Shown here: one piece after another, positions 1 to 10,139 of the stretch
Layout of the letters: the number at the start of each line of letters is the position of its first letter
How positions within the stretch are numbered: position 1 is the stretch's first letter
The notes under the pieces: model-generated
Database searches by the model: none
Told to the model about the DNA's origin: nothing
Seen by the model: only the letters and a program-made list of their open reading frames with translations
Made by a program: the position numbers and the translations under genes
Assembly: GCA_009801085.1 (NCBI GenBank)
Contig: VNWV01000001.1
Location: 6,448,001 to 6,512,000, forward strand
DNA: 64,000 nucleotides
Direction of reading: 5' to 3'
Source of the DNA: Lasiodiplodia sp. COLG20
Lineage: Eukaryota; Ascomycota; Dothideomycetes; Botryosphaeriales; Botryosphaeriaceae

Positions 1-873
1 AGCGGCGGTCTTTACTTTCCCCGTGCTGTGAACCAGATGTTCACAGGCTTGTATGTCATGCAACTGTGTCACATCGGCTTGTTCTTCCTGGTCCGTGACC
101 AGAAGAACAGAGTGGTTTGCGCTCCACATGCGATTGTCATGATCGTGACTCTGATTCTGACGGTCATCTACCAATACATGCTGAACAAGTCATTGGGACC
201 ACTTTTCAAGTTTGTCCCTATTACTATGGAGGATGAAGCACAGGAACGTCAAGAAGCGTTCGAGGCTGCGCTGGCCAAGAAGTGGGAGGACCTTGAAGCG
301 GAGGAAAACGGCAAAACCGCAGAGTCCAGCACCACCTCATTTGGCCGTGAGAAGAACAGCGCCATCGAACTGCAGGACATGGAAAAGCAGAGGCCTCCGC
401 CGTCGCGCCGCGTCACCGGCCTGACGGGTATCACCAAAGCCTCGACCACGACATCCGCCGACAGCCGTCCCAAGCGCATGAGCAGACACCACCACCGCAA
501 TACGTTGCACGAGCAACAGAAGCCGGCCGATCCGGAAATCGCCAAGACGCCTCAGACATCGGGATACCTGTTCGAGGGGTACCACGACGAATTGGAGGAC
601 TTGACGCCGGACGAGCGTGACGTGCTGGTGCGGAAGGCGTTCGAGCACGAGGCGCTGCGTATGACGAAGCCCTGCATCTGGATTCCGCGCGACGAGTTCG
701 GCGTGTCGGACGACGAGATTCGGCACACGGCCGCGCTCAGTGACACGCTGCCCGACGAGGACTGGGGTATCTGGATCACCAACCAGTACACGGCTCTGGA
801 TGCGAAGTCGAGGGTCATCTTCAGGAGGCCGCCGCCCGATTTCAACTCGGCCGAAGAGTTCATGCAGTTGTAG
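1..873 (+). CDS. CSC1: C-terminal part of a CSC1/OSCA-type stress-gated cation channel (DUF221/RSN1_7TM), 5' partial
   Basis: Frame 1 is open from the first base to the TAG at 871-873, giving the last 290 residues; the start lies outside the window. The first residues (GGLYFPRAVNQMFTGLYVMQ) match the end of the RSN1_7TM core, and a further hydrophobic helix (HAIVMIVTLILTVIYQYML) follows. After it comes the long hydrophilic cytosolic tail usual in fungal members, with Glu/Ala-rich, Ser/Thr-rich and acidic stretches and a Trp- and Pro-rich block near residues 220-270. The family forms calcium-permeable, osmotically or mechanically gated cation channels of the plasma membrane. Family assignment is from recognised sequence character; channel activity is inferred. 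Confidence 0.85.
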   Translation, partial: SGGLYFPRAVNQMFTGLYVMQLCHIGLFFLVRDQKNRVVCAPHAIVMIVTLILTVIYQYMLNKSLGPLFKFVPITMEDEAQERQEAFEAALAKKWEDLEAEENGKTAESSTTSFGREKNSAIELQDMEKQRPPPSRRVTGLTGITKASTTTSADSRPKRMSRHHHRNTLHEQQKPADPEIAKTPQTSGYLFEGYHDELEDLTPDERDVLVRKAFEHEALRMTKPCIWIPRDEFGVSDDEIRHTAALSDTLPDEDWGIWITNQYTALDAKSRVIFRRPPPDFNSAEEFMQL

Positions 874-1828
874 TTTTATTGGTGTGTAAGAGTAGACTCG
901 GGGTTGGTTTGATTGCTTTTGGGAGGGTTTGACTGTTTTGATCATTCTTTGCTATATGGGGTTCTTTCAATTCGGCATTAGCGAGGCGTTTTTAAAGGAA
1001 ACATGGGAAGGGTGGGAGTCTTGAGTTTCTTCATTTTTCATTTTCACTTCTCATCACGGCAAAAAAGACCTGTCTTGCTAGCAAGACCAAAATGACCACG
1101 AAGGGGCGCTGAGCGTCATGCCAAACTCGGCGGGCAAATAGAAAAAAGGACAGCGAGTGGTGCTGGTGCCATGCGAACGAGTCTTATGAAGCTAGATTTC
1201 CTCAATCTCAGTCCTTGTCTGCTGCCTTTGCTCGAGTTTTCTTTCCTTTTTATTTCCTATATCTTGGGATTTGAAATCTACTGTTCTTTGTAATGCATAG
1301 CGGGAGCACGTCTTGTAAGATAGATACTCTTGGAGCCTGGGCAAAGAGTGGGTTGGTTGGAGTTTTGAGAGGAGAGAGATCCCAGCGTGGATGGGAGGGA
1401 AGTGGTGTACTTGGTTTGTTGGAAACAAGAAATATCCGAGAATGTATTGGATTGTTGTTCAACGTTGTGATGTTTATGGGTGTGATGATTGTGCGAAAGA
1501 GCTCGGAGTAAAGAGTTCGGGCTTGGGAAAGTCGGACGTCCGAAGGGAGGAGCGCAATCGCTCTCGAGAAAGTGTGGCTGAGCGTCAAGCGTGCAGGGGC
1601 TACAATCCTTTTAGTGAGTCACTGGGGACTGTGCTCCCCCCAATAGCCACTTGATAAAGCAAGTACTCCGCAGATTTTCCCTCCTCAAAGTATCCCTGCC
1701 ACGGCTTGAAGCTTCATTGATTTTTGGGAAACATCCACACCATGACTTGACGACGGTGCGTCTAATTCTTTAATCCAGCCACTGCTTCTTTCTCTCGATT
1801 TTCTTATCACTAACGCTGTGTTCGGCAG
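874..1828. other. Intergenic region, no supported gene
   Basis: This is probably the 3' UTR of the channel gene followed by leader sequence of the next gene. Reading frames are short and lack coding character. A perfect 16-base palindrome, gtcttgctagcaagac, lies at 1072-1087. A convincing intron-like stretch, 1756-1828, begins gtgcgt, has a cactaac branch-like site and ends ggcag; it may be a leader intron of the downstream gene. Confidence 0.5.
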
Positions 1829-2791
1829 ATCTACTAGAGCGAATTTTTTGAGCTGCCGGGCCAAAGGCCCTTCTCTCACGGGTTGCTGCGATTGGTATGC
1901 TGTCCACTGCAGCTGGTGCCATCCAAAGGTATGCTATCTCCCCATTACCTGCAATGCACACAAAGCTCTATTAGAAGCAGCAGATATGGTGTACGATTTC
2001 TTTTATTCTTCTCGAATCTATTAAAAAAATGCTACACAAGCTCTGGAGTTTGACAAGATATAACAATCTGACCCGTACAACAGCGCATCGACCAGCCCTT
2101 CGAAGAACACCTCCGCACCATCAACAGCCCCGACGACCCCTCCAGCGGCCGGACCGGTCTGCACTACAGCCGCTGCCAGAACCACCACCGGCCCAAGTTC
2201 ATCTGCCCACGGCCCACGTGCCGGCGCTCGGTCAAGCCCTTCTACGACCCGGACCGCTTCCGGTACCGGTTAGACGAGTACGGCCTGTGGGAGGCGGAGC
2301 CGCGCGCCGACGCCAACCCGCTCTACGCGCAGAGCGTGCGCAACGCTCGGTTGATGGACAGGTGCAAGAAGAAGGGAGAGACGCTGCGCCGCCGCCGCGA
2401 CGAGCTGGAGGCGCGGATGGATCGCGTGCCCGGTGGCGGGCACGTCGCGGTCGTGCCGCACTTACCGCTGAGGAACGATGAGGGGTGGGGTGATTTGAGT
2501 ATGGAGGAGAGGAGGGAGTTTGCGTTGTTGGAGCCTGAGGTGTGGCGGGTGCGGGTGGTGGGGACGCAGAATGGGCCGCATTCGAAGCGCTGTCCGTCGT
2601 GTGCGGGGGAGGTGCTGAGGGTGGGATCGACGTTTAGGATTCCGGGGAAGCGGGATGAGAAGGGGTGGAGGGAGGTGGAGAGGATGATTGAGGAGGGCGC
2701 GGATATGGTGGCGAGGTTTTCGTGTTGCTGGACGCAGGAGGCGCATGCGAAGGCGCTGGAGGAATTGAAGGAAGTGGAAGCGGAGAGGTAG
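1829..2791 (+). CDS. Unrecognised protein with paired cysteines, 5' end unresolved
   Basis: I do not recognise this gene. The firm part is an exon at 2084-2791 ending in TAG; the 3' splice site is supported by ctgac and ..acaacag at 2067-2083. Upstream, 1829-1928 (ending before gtatgc) continues the same frame exactly, giving a 155-bp intron at 1929-2083. That upstream exon carries CDWYAVHCSWCHPK; the main exon carries HYSRCQNHHRPKFICPRPTC near its start and KRCPSCAGE further on, which could be zinc-binding pairs, then a charged, helical C-terminus. No in-frame ATG occurs in 1829-1928, so a first exon is missing from this model; the first ATG in the main exon is at 2354. The downstream half of the ORF is GC-rich with strong codon bias, supporting real coding. 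Confidence 0.5.
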
Positions 2792-3661
2792 AGGGAGAGG
2801 ATTGGCGAATGAGCGGGTTGCGGGAGCGATTTCTTGCATGCATCGTGCAAATCCGTCCGGAAGAGACCCGTCGAGACCCCGAATCGAGATAGCGCCACAG
2901 CGGGAAGCTGCAGTCCATTTTTGGAAACATCTCTTTCCGTCAACGGGGACATTGCTAGACTGTGTTTGCCGAACATGGGTGCGCTAGAGCAAGTGCTTAC
3001 ACTTCGGTCGACGTGCGGCCTTTTTCGGATGCAGTTTGCCGTCTTCACTGCTGAGGGTCACAGTTAGCCAACACAATTGCTCCAGCTCAACTTCTTGAAG
3101 GACTAAGGAAAATTCAATTACATAAAAACGATTTCATAGATTGATATATGCATAATACTTGAACGGCAAGAATCCAGAGTTGTGATAGCGCATCAGACAT
3201 TCTGTCTTCGGCCTGTGTGCGTCGGTATTTTCGGACGAGGTTTTGGTGAATAATAAGGAAGCTCTCTTTCCGGAGTGGAGAAAGCGTATTTGTGCCACTT
3301 ATGCACAGCTATCCTACTTTTTGTGTTGCTGACCGGCATTTTAAGGTCCGGGGAGTGGTTTGTGGCGCTAAAGGTAGCATAGGTGCGGCTGTGCTGACAC
3401 CGCCGTCACCGCTGCACTAAAATCTCAGTGAGACTCGCAGAAACACCGCACTGTGTTCACTGCAATAGCTGACATTTGGAATGTAGTCTCCACTTGGTGC
3501 AGTGCGGGATTATAGATGGAAGGCAAGGTTACGTATACTTTATTGTCGTGGCCTTGAGAAGGAGCTGGTCCAAAGGTATAAGAAGGGAGTGGTTCATCGC
3601 TCCAGATCACCCATCCGTACAGCATCTCTTTAAATATTTTCAACAATCGTTACTCTCCAAC
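2792..3661. other. Intergenic region with esterase promoter
   Basis: No gene is seen. The left half should be the 3' UTR of the preceding gene. A TATA-like ggtataag lies at 3575-3582, about 85 bases before the esterase ATG at 3662. Confidence 0.5.
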
Positions 3662-5224
3662 ATGAGACTCACAGCGGCAGCCGCATGTACTCTCGCTGCA
3701 CTCCTGAACACGGTGCATGCCGCACCCACCCGCCCAGACTCGCATGAGCTCCTTGTCGAAACGTCGTCGGGAAAGATCAACGGCTTCACTGATCCATCTT
3801 TCCCCGATGTTCGCCAATTTTTGGGCATCCCTTTCGCCAAACCAGCAACTAAAGACCTCCGTTTCGCGCCGCCGCAGCGTTTTATGAGCCGTGACATGTT
3901 CAATGCGTCCAAGACTCCACATGCTTGTCCACAATTCCAAACCACTGCGCCAACCATCTGGTCTGTCTCGACGCCACAGTTTCTAAACTCTGCTCCTTGG
4001 AGCGAGGACTGCCTTTCACTGTCCGTCTGGTCCCCCAAGTTGAACTCAACCCAAGGAAAACTGCCAGTGTTCATCTGGATTCACGGCGGCGGTCTCCAGA
4101 GCGGCTCCTCCTCCGTCCCATACCAGCAGCCCCCACCGTGGATCCAGCGCTCGAAGGGCCACATCGTCGTGGCGCTGCAATACCGGCTGAACATCTTCGG
4201 CTTCCCCAATGCGGCGGGCCTGAACCAGACCAACCTCGGCCTGATGGACCAGCGCATGGGCATGGAATGGGTGCGCGACAACATCGCCTCATTCGGCGGC
4301 GACCGCGACAACATGATCCTGTGGGGCCAGTCGTCGGGCGCCGCCTCGGCCGACGCGCAGAACTTCGCCTTCCCGCAGGACCCCATCGTCAAGGGCTTCA
4401 TCCAGGACAGCGGCAGCGCGCTATTCCCCGTCGGCGAGGCGCTCGTGACCGAGGACCCGACGCACTCCAACTTCACCTTCGTCGCCGACCGCGTCGGCTG
4501 CAAGTTTGCCGGTGACCCGGCCAAGCAGCTCTCCTGCATGCGCGCCCTCCCCGCGCAGACCATCGTCGACTTCATGGCCAACTACACCAACAACGCGGGA
4601 ACCACGACGCCGCCGCCGCTCAACTTCATCGGCACGCCCGACGACCGCTGGGTCTTCGCCGACTACGCCGCCCGCTACGCCCGCGGCCTGCTGTCGCGCG
4701 CGCCCGCCGTCTACGGCTCCAACGCCGCCGAGGGCAACCTCGCCGCTCCCTTTCCAGCACACGACCCGCAGAGCGAAGGGCCAGATGCACAGGTTGCCCT
4801 GGCCGCCACGCTGAGCGGCTTCCAGTGCCCGGACGCGCACTCGGCCGGCAACCGCTCCGCAGCGACGCGCGGTGGTGTCGCGGACCTGAAGACGTACCGG
4901 TACCTCTACGCCGGCAACTTCAGCGACGTCAGTCCGCTGTTCTGGGAGGGCGCCTACCACGCGGCGGAGCTGCCGCAGGTCTTCGGGACGAGGGGCATGT
5001 TCGGTAGGGGCGCGGCGAGTGAATACGAAGTCAAGACGAGCGAGGCGATGCAGGATTTGTGGCTGGGGTTTGCGCGGAACGTCGCGAGGCCCGAGGTGGC
5101 CGGATGGGTGGAGGCGAGGACGGGGGGAATGCTGATGTTGGGCGGCGGCGCGCCTGGGGGGCCGGCGGTGAAGGTCATTAATCAGACAGTTGTTGATGAG
5201 CCGTGTAAACAGCATGGACTATGA
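3662..5224 (+). CDS. Secreted type-B carboxylesterase/lipase
   Basis: Single exon of 520 residues. I chose the ATG at 3662 because it begins a classical signal peptide (MRLTAAAACTLAALLNTVHA) placed a normal distance after the TATA-like element; the frame extends upstream of it. The alpha/beta-hydrolase hallmarks are in order: EDCL around residue 115, the oxyanion-hole HGGG, the nucleophile elbow GQSSG with Ser about 224 (the usual form is GESAG), a likely acid Glu about 357 in NAAEG, and His about 433 in YHAAELPQVFG. Family members hydrolyse esters extracellularly; the substrate cannot be told. Gln in place of Glu at the elbow is a modest departure from the commonest motif. Confidence 0.9.
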   Translation: MRLTAAAACTLAALLNTVHAAPTRPDSHELLVETSSGKINGFTDPSFPDVRQFLGIPFAKPATKDLRFAPPQRFMSRDMFNASKTPHACPQFQTTAPTIWSVSTPQFLNSAPWSEDCLSLSVWSPKLNSTQGKLPVFIWIHGGGLQSGSSSVPYQQPPPWIQRSKGHIVVALQYRLNIFGFPNAAGLNQTNLGLMDQRMGMEWVRDNIASFGGDRDNMILWGQSSGAASADAQNFAFPQDPIVKGFIQDSGSALFPVGEALVTEDPTHSNFTFVADRVGCKFAGDPAKQLSCMRALPAQTIVDFMANYTNNAGTTTPPPLNFIGTPDDRWVFADYAARYARGLLSRAPAVYGSNAAEGNLAAPFPAHDPQSEGPDAQVALAATLSGFQCPDAHSAGNRSAATRGGVADLKTYRYLYAGNFSDVSPLFWEGAYHAAELPQVFGTRGMFGRGAASEYEVKTSEAMQDLWLGFARNVARPEVAGWVEARTGGMLMLGGGAPGGPAVKVINQTVVDEPCKQHGL

Positions 5225-5413
5225 TGTGGGTGGAATTTAATGTAATGTAATGAAGTGAGGTTGGCGGGGCTGAGCACGTGGTTGGGTGAAGATGGTGGTC
5301 TTTTCTTTGTCTTCGCATATAGTCGCCGCATTGCGTTCTGGCGCAAAATGGAATTTATAGTCAATCTTCTTCACATCTGATTGCAATCATGGAGGTCGTG
5401 ATAGAATGGGCTG

Positions 5414-5690
5414 AAAGAAAAACAGAATGACCGTCGACAAAAAGGGCAAAACTGAACCCTGCTACATGCAGGTTAAGCTCAGAAAGACTCCTTGGGACCG
5501 TCTTTTTTTGTCTTCCCTAGCCCGTCTTCGAACCTTCGACCTCTTTATTACCCACAGAGGACGGGCGGAAACTTGGACTGCCCTACATAAACCTTCAGGC
5601 TCTCATTTAACCAAGCACCACCTCTTTCGAGCGGAACTAGCATACCCGAATGGCTAACTTACTGGCTTATATAGACCATCTAACAGTCTG
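5414..5690 (+). repeat. Dispersed repeat, copy A
   Basis: About 280 bases that align collinearly, with substitutions and small indels, to 26536-26820. Shared blocks include cagaaagactc, gaccgtctttttt, cttccct, ccttcaggctctcat (one base different in copy B) and a terminal cttatata. No long ORF is conserved between the copies, which suggests a non-coding mobile-element remnant such as a solo terminal repeat. It sits immediately beside the AAA ATPase remnant. Boundaries are approximate. Confidence 0.7.
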
Positions 5691-5734
5691 TCCAGCACTC
5701 CGCGGCAACTTCACCGTCGAGAACAGAATAGTTT

Positions 5735-6036
5735 CACCACCGCAAAGCTCGCCAGAAACTGCGCTGACTTGACCATATTCCTCCCGTTCAGCTCCGCCGC
5801 CGCCAGCCTTTCCAGCTCTCCCGCGCTGATCCCGCTCTCATCCCGCTCTCATCATCCCCCACGGCCACCATGCGCTTCTAGGTATTCTTGCGCGCCGCGA
5901 CGTCGAGGTTCCGGAAGCCGATGTTCAGATAGATGCGCGATCAGACGGCCGTGTCGATGGCGCGCACGCGGTTGGCCGCCATGAGCAGCACACCGCGTAA
6001 GTACTCGAGTAGGCGCAGGAAGATGGCGACGACGCC
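5735..6036 (-). pseudogene. Broken remnant of a fungal AAA+ ATPase (C-terminal part of the AAA core)
   Basis: On the minus strand this reads VVAIFLRLLEYLRGVLLMAA followed by NRV..ID..SRI and LDVAAR, then, in another frame, GELERLAAAELNGRNMVKSA. This is the second half of the AAA core and the helical lid of the large fungal AAA family that usually carries DUF7025. Three lesions are visible: a TGA before SRI (complement of 5941-5943), a TAG after the LDVAAR segment (complement of 5878-5880), and a frameshift caused exactly by a tandem duplication of the 11-mer cccgctctcat at 5831-5852. Walker A and B regions are absent. It is not a copy of the intact AAA gene at 24.7-26.2 kb, which belongs to a different subfamily. 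Confidence 0.8.
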
Positions 6037-6045
6037 ATGCACTCG

Positions 6046-6429
6046 GGGTTGTTTAAGTCATATCGAGACTTGCCACCGTCCATCGCTACGATAATCAAGT
6101 AATTACACACAGCACATATCATACTGGCTCAGCCTTTCTTATTGGCTCAAATAAGCCTTGAGTTTTCCGTTGGATGCAGCAGCTAGATTGCACAAAATGA
6201 CAGATAAGCTTCACATAAATGAGAACAAGGCTAGCAATCACAGTTGTCTGACTGATATTGTTCAGTCAAGTCTTCTTGATGATTCATTGAGGTATGAGCG
6301 CCGTCAAGGCCTGTGGCCCGAGACAAATTGATCAAAGAAAAACAATATACGATATGCCATGTCCGCTGGTGCCAGTATCCCAATGCTGTTCAGAACTCCC
6401 GCCTCTACGTAGTCATGCAAACTCTTCAT
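6046..6429. other. Intergenic region, no feature seen
   Basis: AT-rich sequence between the AAA remnant and the 3' end of the dioxygenase gene. No supported ORF or repeat; part should be the dioxygenase 3' UTR. Confidence 0.4.
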
Positions 6430-7541
6430 CTACACACCATCACCGAACTCGTAGTGGTTTGTCCATCTCTTGTCGTACTCGCCCGACGCATCCACAAAGC
6501 GCAGATCAGTGCCGAGTCTGATCCTGTTGTGCGGGTCGTGGTTGATGGTCGAGGCGTGGATCATGTGAGGCTTGTGCAGGACCACATCGCCGGCCTCGTA
6601 ATTGGTCAAGAGCCATCTCCTCTTGTAGTCCCGACCAAACTGTGCGGGGCCATCTGCGAGCAGGCCGGTGCTCATCATGTTCTGGTTGAAGGCATTCCTG
6701 GTCTCCTCGTCGTTGAAGCCCGCAGCCTTTGCTTTCTCGGTGAAGTCCTTCTCAATCTCCTGGCCCAGGTTGTCGCCTGTGTCTGATTAGCGGCAGGTTG
6801 GAATAATTTGAACGGATGGAAAATCTTACTGTTCTCAAGGTAGATGAGACCGCCGCCCTGGATGTCGACATCACCGATGGGGACCCAGGCGGTGAACGAG
6901 TTGGGCTGGCCGTAGCGGAGGAAGATTTGATCGTAGTGAACGCCAATGGCGTGGTTGCCCGGGGTGTTGTTTCTGAGCAGCGTCCGGCGCAAGCCTAGAG
7001 TGTTGTCGTCCCAGCCGCTCATCTTGCTGACGAAATTCCACAAAACAGGGTGCTTCACAAAATCCTCGCAGTCTGCATCATAATGAGTGAGCTGCATGTT
7101 CGTGCACGGGGAAGCTTGGAGTTACTTACACCAATCCTCGTAGTGGGCTTTCAGGGCCAGGTCGACGAAGGTCGCAGCAGTGTCTTCTCCAGGGCGCGCA
7201 TTGCCGCCCACGGCACCGGCACCAATGCCGGGGTAGTTGGCCTTATCTTTTGCATCGTCAAAGATGCCCTCGACGGGCTTGGTGCCGGGCTTCAAGACGC
7301 CGCTGGGAGCCATCATGGTAAAGTACTTCTCGCGGCACTTGAGGACGTCTTCCCGCGGAAGCAGCCCCTTGAGGAAAACATAGCCGTTCTCCTCGTACTT
7401 CTTGCGCAGGTCTTCGATAGGCTCGTCTGGGGACGAAGGAATCAGGGGGGCAATCTGGTCTTGGTCCAGTTGGCCGTCGTTGACATAGAGCTTGCAGCCA
7501 GGCCAGTTGGCGTCGCGCTCTGGGGATGCTGCGTGAGGCAT
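6430..7541 (-). CDS. Phytanoyl-CoA dioxygenase (PhyH) family Fe(II)/2-oxoglutarate oxygenase
   Basis: Three exons on the minus strand, 7541-7130, 7072-6830 and 6776-6430, with introns of 57 and 53 bp (gtaagt..cag and gtaaga..cag); 333 residues in a closed frame. The facial-triad motif HYD lies in GVHYDQIFLRYGQ; the distal His is in HKPHMIHAST, followed by an Arg-rich RIRLGTDLRF strand that normally holds 2-oxoglutarate. The N-terminal third (LRKKYEENGYVFLKGLLP) is the typical start of the PhyH fold. Family members hydroxylate lipids, amino acids or secondary metabolites; the substrate is unknown. The gene is divergent from a Zn2Cys6 regulator 458 bp away. A TATA-like element lies at 7641-7650, read on the minus strand. 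Confidence 0.88.
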
Positions 7542-7999
7542 TGTGCAGGAATGCGGGGTATAGATGCGGGAAGAAGACAAGAAGATTCAGAGGCGAGTAA
7601 GCGTGGGAGATGTACCTGCGTCTGACGGTACGAAGGGTGCATTTATATACGGCTTCACCAACTGGGTACCGCAGGCTGTGGCCATTGCCAGACGTGGCGG
7701 ACAACTAGCAGGAGGTCGGGGCGTTTGACTCCGTCAGGACAGTTATCGTCCAATGGCGGCGGCGTTGAACCCAATCAGAGGCACAGGAGGCGGGGCGAGA
7801 CCACACCCCGGGCGGCCCGTGCGTCTGGGCGCCCCGCAAGACGTTCCCCGCATTTCGGTCCACTTGTTAGGCCCACAGACGTCAAGCTGCGGGCGCAGGT
7901 GCCGAAAACAGGATGAAAGCAGCAAGTAGCCCCTGCACCAGCCAAACCGCACCGCAATCTTCAAACTCCCACCCTTCTCGACTCCCGTCTCAGGCGATT
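7542..7999. promoter_or_regulatory. Shared promoter region of the PhyH and Zn2Cys6 genes
   Basis: A 458-bp gap between two divergent start codons. It has a minus-strand TATA-like box (gtatataaat, complement of 7641-7650), and the right part is GC-rich. CGG-type half-sites such as cggcggcg near 7752 and gggcggccc near 7808 could bind a Zn2Cys6 protein, but this is only suggestive. Confidence 0.45.
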
Positions 8000-10139
8000 A
8001 TGTCGTGGTGAGTGCCGGCCCTCTCTCCCGCCGCTGTGGAGCTGATCGACGAATGACGGTGCAGCACATACTGCCGTGCTCGACATTACAAGTGTCTGGA
8101 GAAGCCCTGTCCCCCCGCGCCCAGCCGCGCAGCTGACGACACTTTGCAGGCGACGAGAACCTACCAAAATGCAAGAAGTGCGAGCGCGCAGGCCGCCGCT
8201 GCGTCCGGGAGCCCCCGCGCAGGTTTCGGCACTTTAATGCTCCGAGGCAGCCCGGCCAGAAGCAGATATGGCTTCCCATTCCACCCAAAGGTCGAACCGT
8301 CCCGCATGCGACGCGTGCCTGGTCTGACCTGTGGCAGTTGACTTCGTGGACGAGACGGGCGATGTGATCGACGGCGCCGCAGATGGGGACAGCAGCCAAG
8401 AGGAACCGGAAGGAAGTGCTCCGCCGCTGCCACGACAGACGCCGTCGTTCTCAGTCCCTGAAGACATAATACCGGACGCTAGTGTCCTGGACGTCGGGCC
8501 CAGCCCTACAGCCACTAGCGGCCCGCATGTGTTTGAGCAAAACTATCCCTCTCCCTCAGCCGCCTCTCCTTTCAGCAACCACCGCATTCCGTCCTTCGCT
8601 TCTTCTCCAACATACGCCGCATTACGAGAGCTGAGCCGCTCGCATCACCATGCAATACCCGAACCGTCCGTCTCAATAGCACCGTCAACCCCGAGCCAGT
8701 CGCGCGTCATCAACCAATGGCCGCTCCAGTCCGAGGAGGAGGCCATGCTCCTCCGCTTCTTCCTCGAGCACATCTCCACCTTCGTACGTAGACTCTTCTC
8801 AACTCCCATCTCCAGCTAACCAATAAGTTCGACCTGTGCGACCCGTACCGCTACTTCCGCTACGAGGTACCGCAGCGCGCGCGCACCAACAAGACGCTGG
8901 CCAACGCCATCCTGGCCATCTCGGCGCGCATGCTGCACTGGAAGACGGGCGGCGCCGCCGTCGACGCCTACGTGGCCGACCGCTACTACCAGCTGTGCCT
9001 GTCGACGCTGATCCCGTCGCTGTCGGACGTCGAGGCCGTCATGGACGAGACGCTGCTGGCCGCCACCGTCGTGCTGCGCATGCTCGAGGAGATGGACGTC
9101 CACATCTCCGGCGCCGACACCCGCGGCCACCTCACCGGCAGCCAGGCCATCATCAGCGTTGCCACCGCGAATTTGCAGCAGCAGGCGCCCGCGGGGCTGA
9201 GGAGGGCAGCGTACTGGTCGGCGTTTAGACAGGAGGTTTGGATCGCGCCGCAGACCCAGCAGCCCATCACCATGAGCCCGGCCGTGTGCGGCTACGAGAT
9301 CGAGCATGGTTTTGGTCCGGCACCCGACTGGGTGTGGTGCGAGAGGGCCATCGCGCATTGCGGCGCCGCCATGAATGTGACATTGGGGTCGGCGACGGGG
9401 ATGGGGAGGGAGGAACAGGTCAGGAGGTGGAAGGCGTTGATGGAGGATAATGACCGGTGGTGGCAGAGCGTGCCGGGTGGGTACGAGCCGTTTTTCGGTG
9501 GGTGGGAGTGTTGCAGTGGCCGTGCCGAGGAGGGCGAGGGCCAGATGTTTCCCGATGTGAGGTTCCAGGCCGACTGGCATGTCATGGGCTATTCGTATAC
9601 CATCGAGGCCCATCTGCTGCTCGTCGTCCACGATCCGACCATTCCAAAGCTCGGCCCGCTGCGGAAACGCGCCGTTGCGGAGATGGATGTGAGTGGTTCC
9701 TTCCCTCTGACCTTTTAAGGCCATCCACCTAACCCGCACCGTCCAACAGGAAAGGGCAAAAGAAGATGTTCGCAAGCTCTGCGGTCTCGCGCAATCGAAC
9801 GAATTCGCCCCAGCGGCAAGCCTCATCGCATGTATGGCAATAGCCCTGTGTAAGCATCCTCCTGGAATCCTCCTTACGATTCACACGAATACGAGTACTG
9901 ACCGAACCCTTTCGGCAGGCGGCGACCGCTTCGTCCATCTGGCCGAGCAGAAAATACTCCACAACTTCCTCAACAAGACGGAGAGAAAGCACGGCTGGCC
10001 GACAGCGAAGGCACGATCACAACTAGCAGAGGCATGGGGCTGGCCGCACCATCACGAGCAAGGGGAAAGTCACCACAGCGGATCGCCAGCAGAACTGCAT
10101 CCGATGAGCATCGCCGCAGCCATGACGCCGCCGCCCTGA
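8000..10139 (+). CDS. Zn2Cys6 fungal-type transcription factor
   Basis: Seven exons: 8000-8007, 8065-8093, 8150-8290, 8338-8783, 8828-9688, 9750-9849 and 9919-10139; introns 44-69 bp; 601 residues. The first three exons assemble a perfect binuclear zinc cluster beginning MSCTYCRARHYK: six Cys spaced C-x2-C-x6-C-x6-C-x2-C-x6-C within residues 3-30. Two of the introns fall inside Cys codons of this cluster. A basic linker (RRFRHFNAPRQPGQKQIW) follows, then an acidic and Ser/Pro-rich stretch. The region from about residue 190 (EEEAMLLRFFLEHISTFFDL) has the character of the fungal TF effector domain. It probably acts as a nuclear homodimer; the divergent PhyH gene is a natural candidate target. 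The 8-nt first exon is small but all frames close. Confidence 0.85.
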
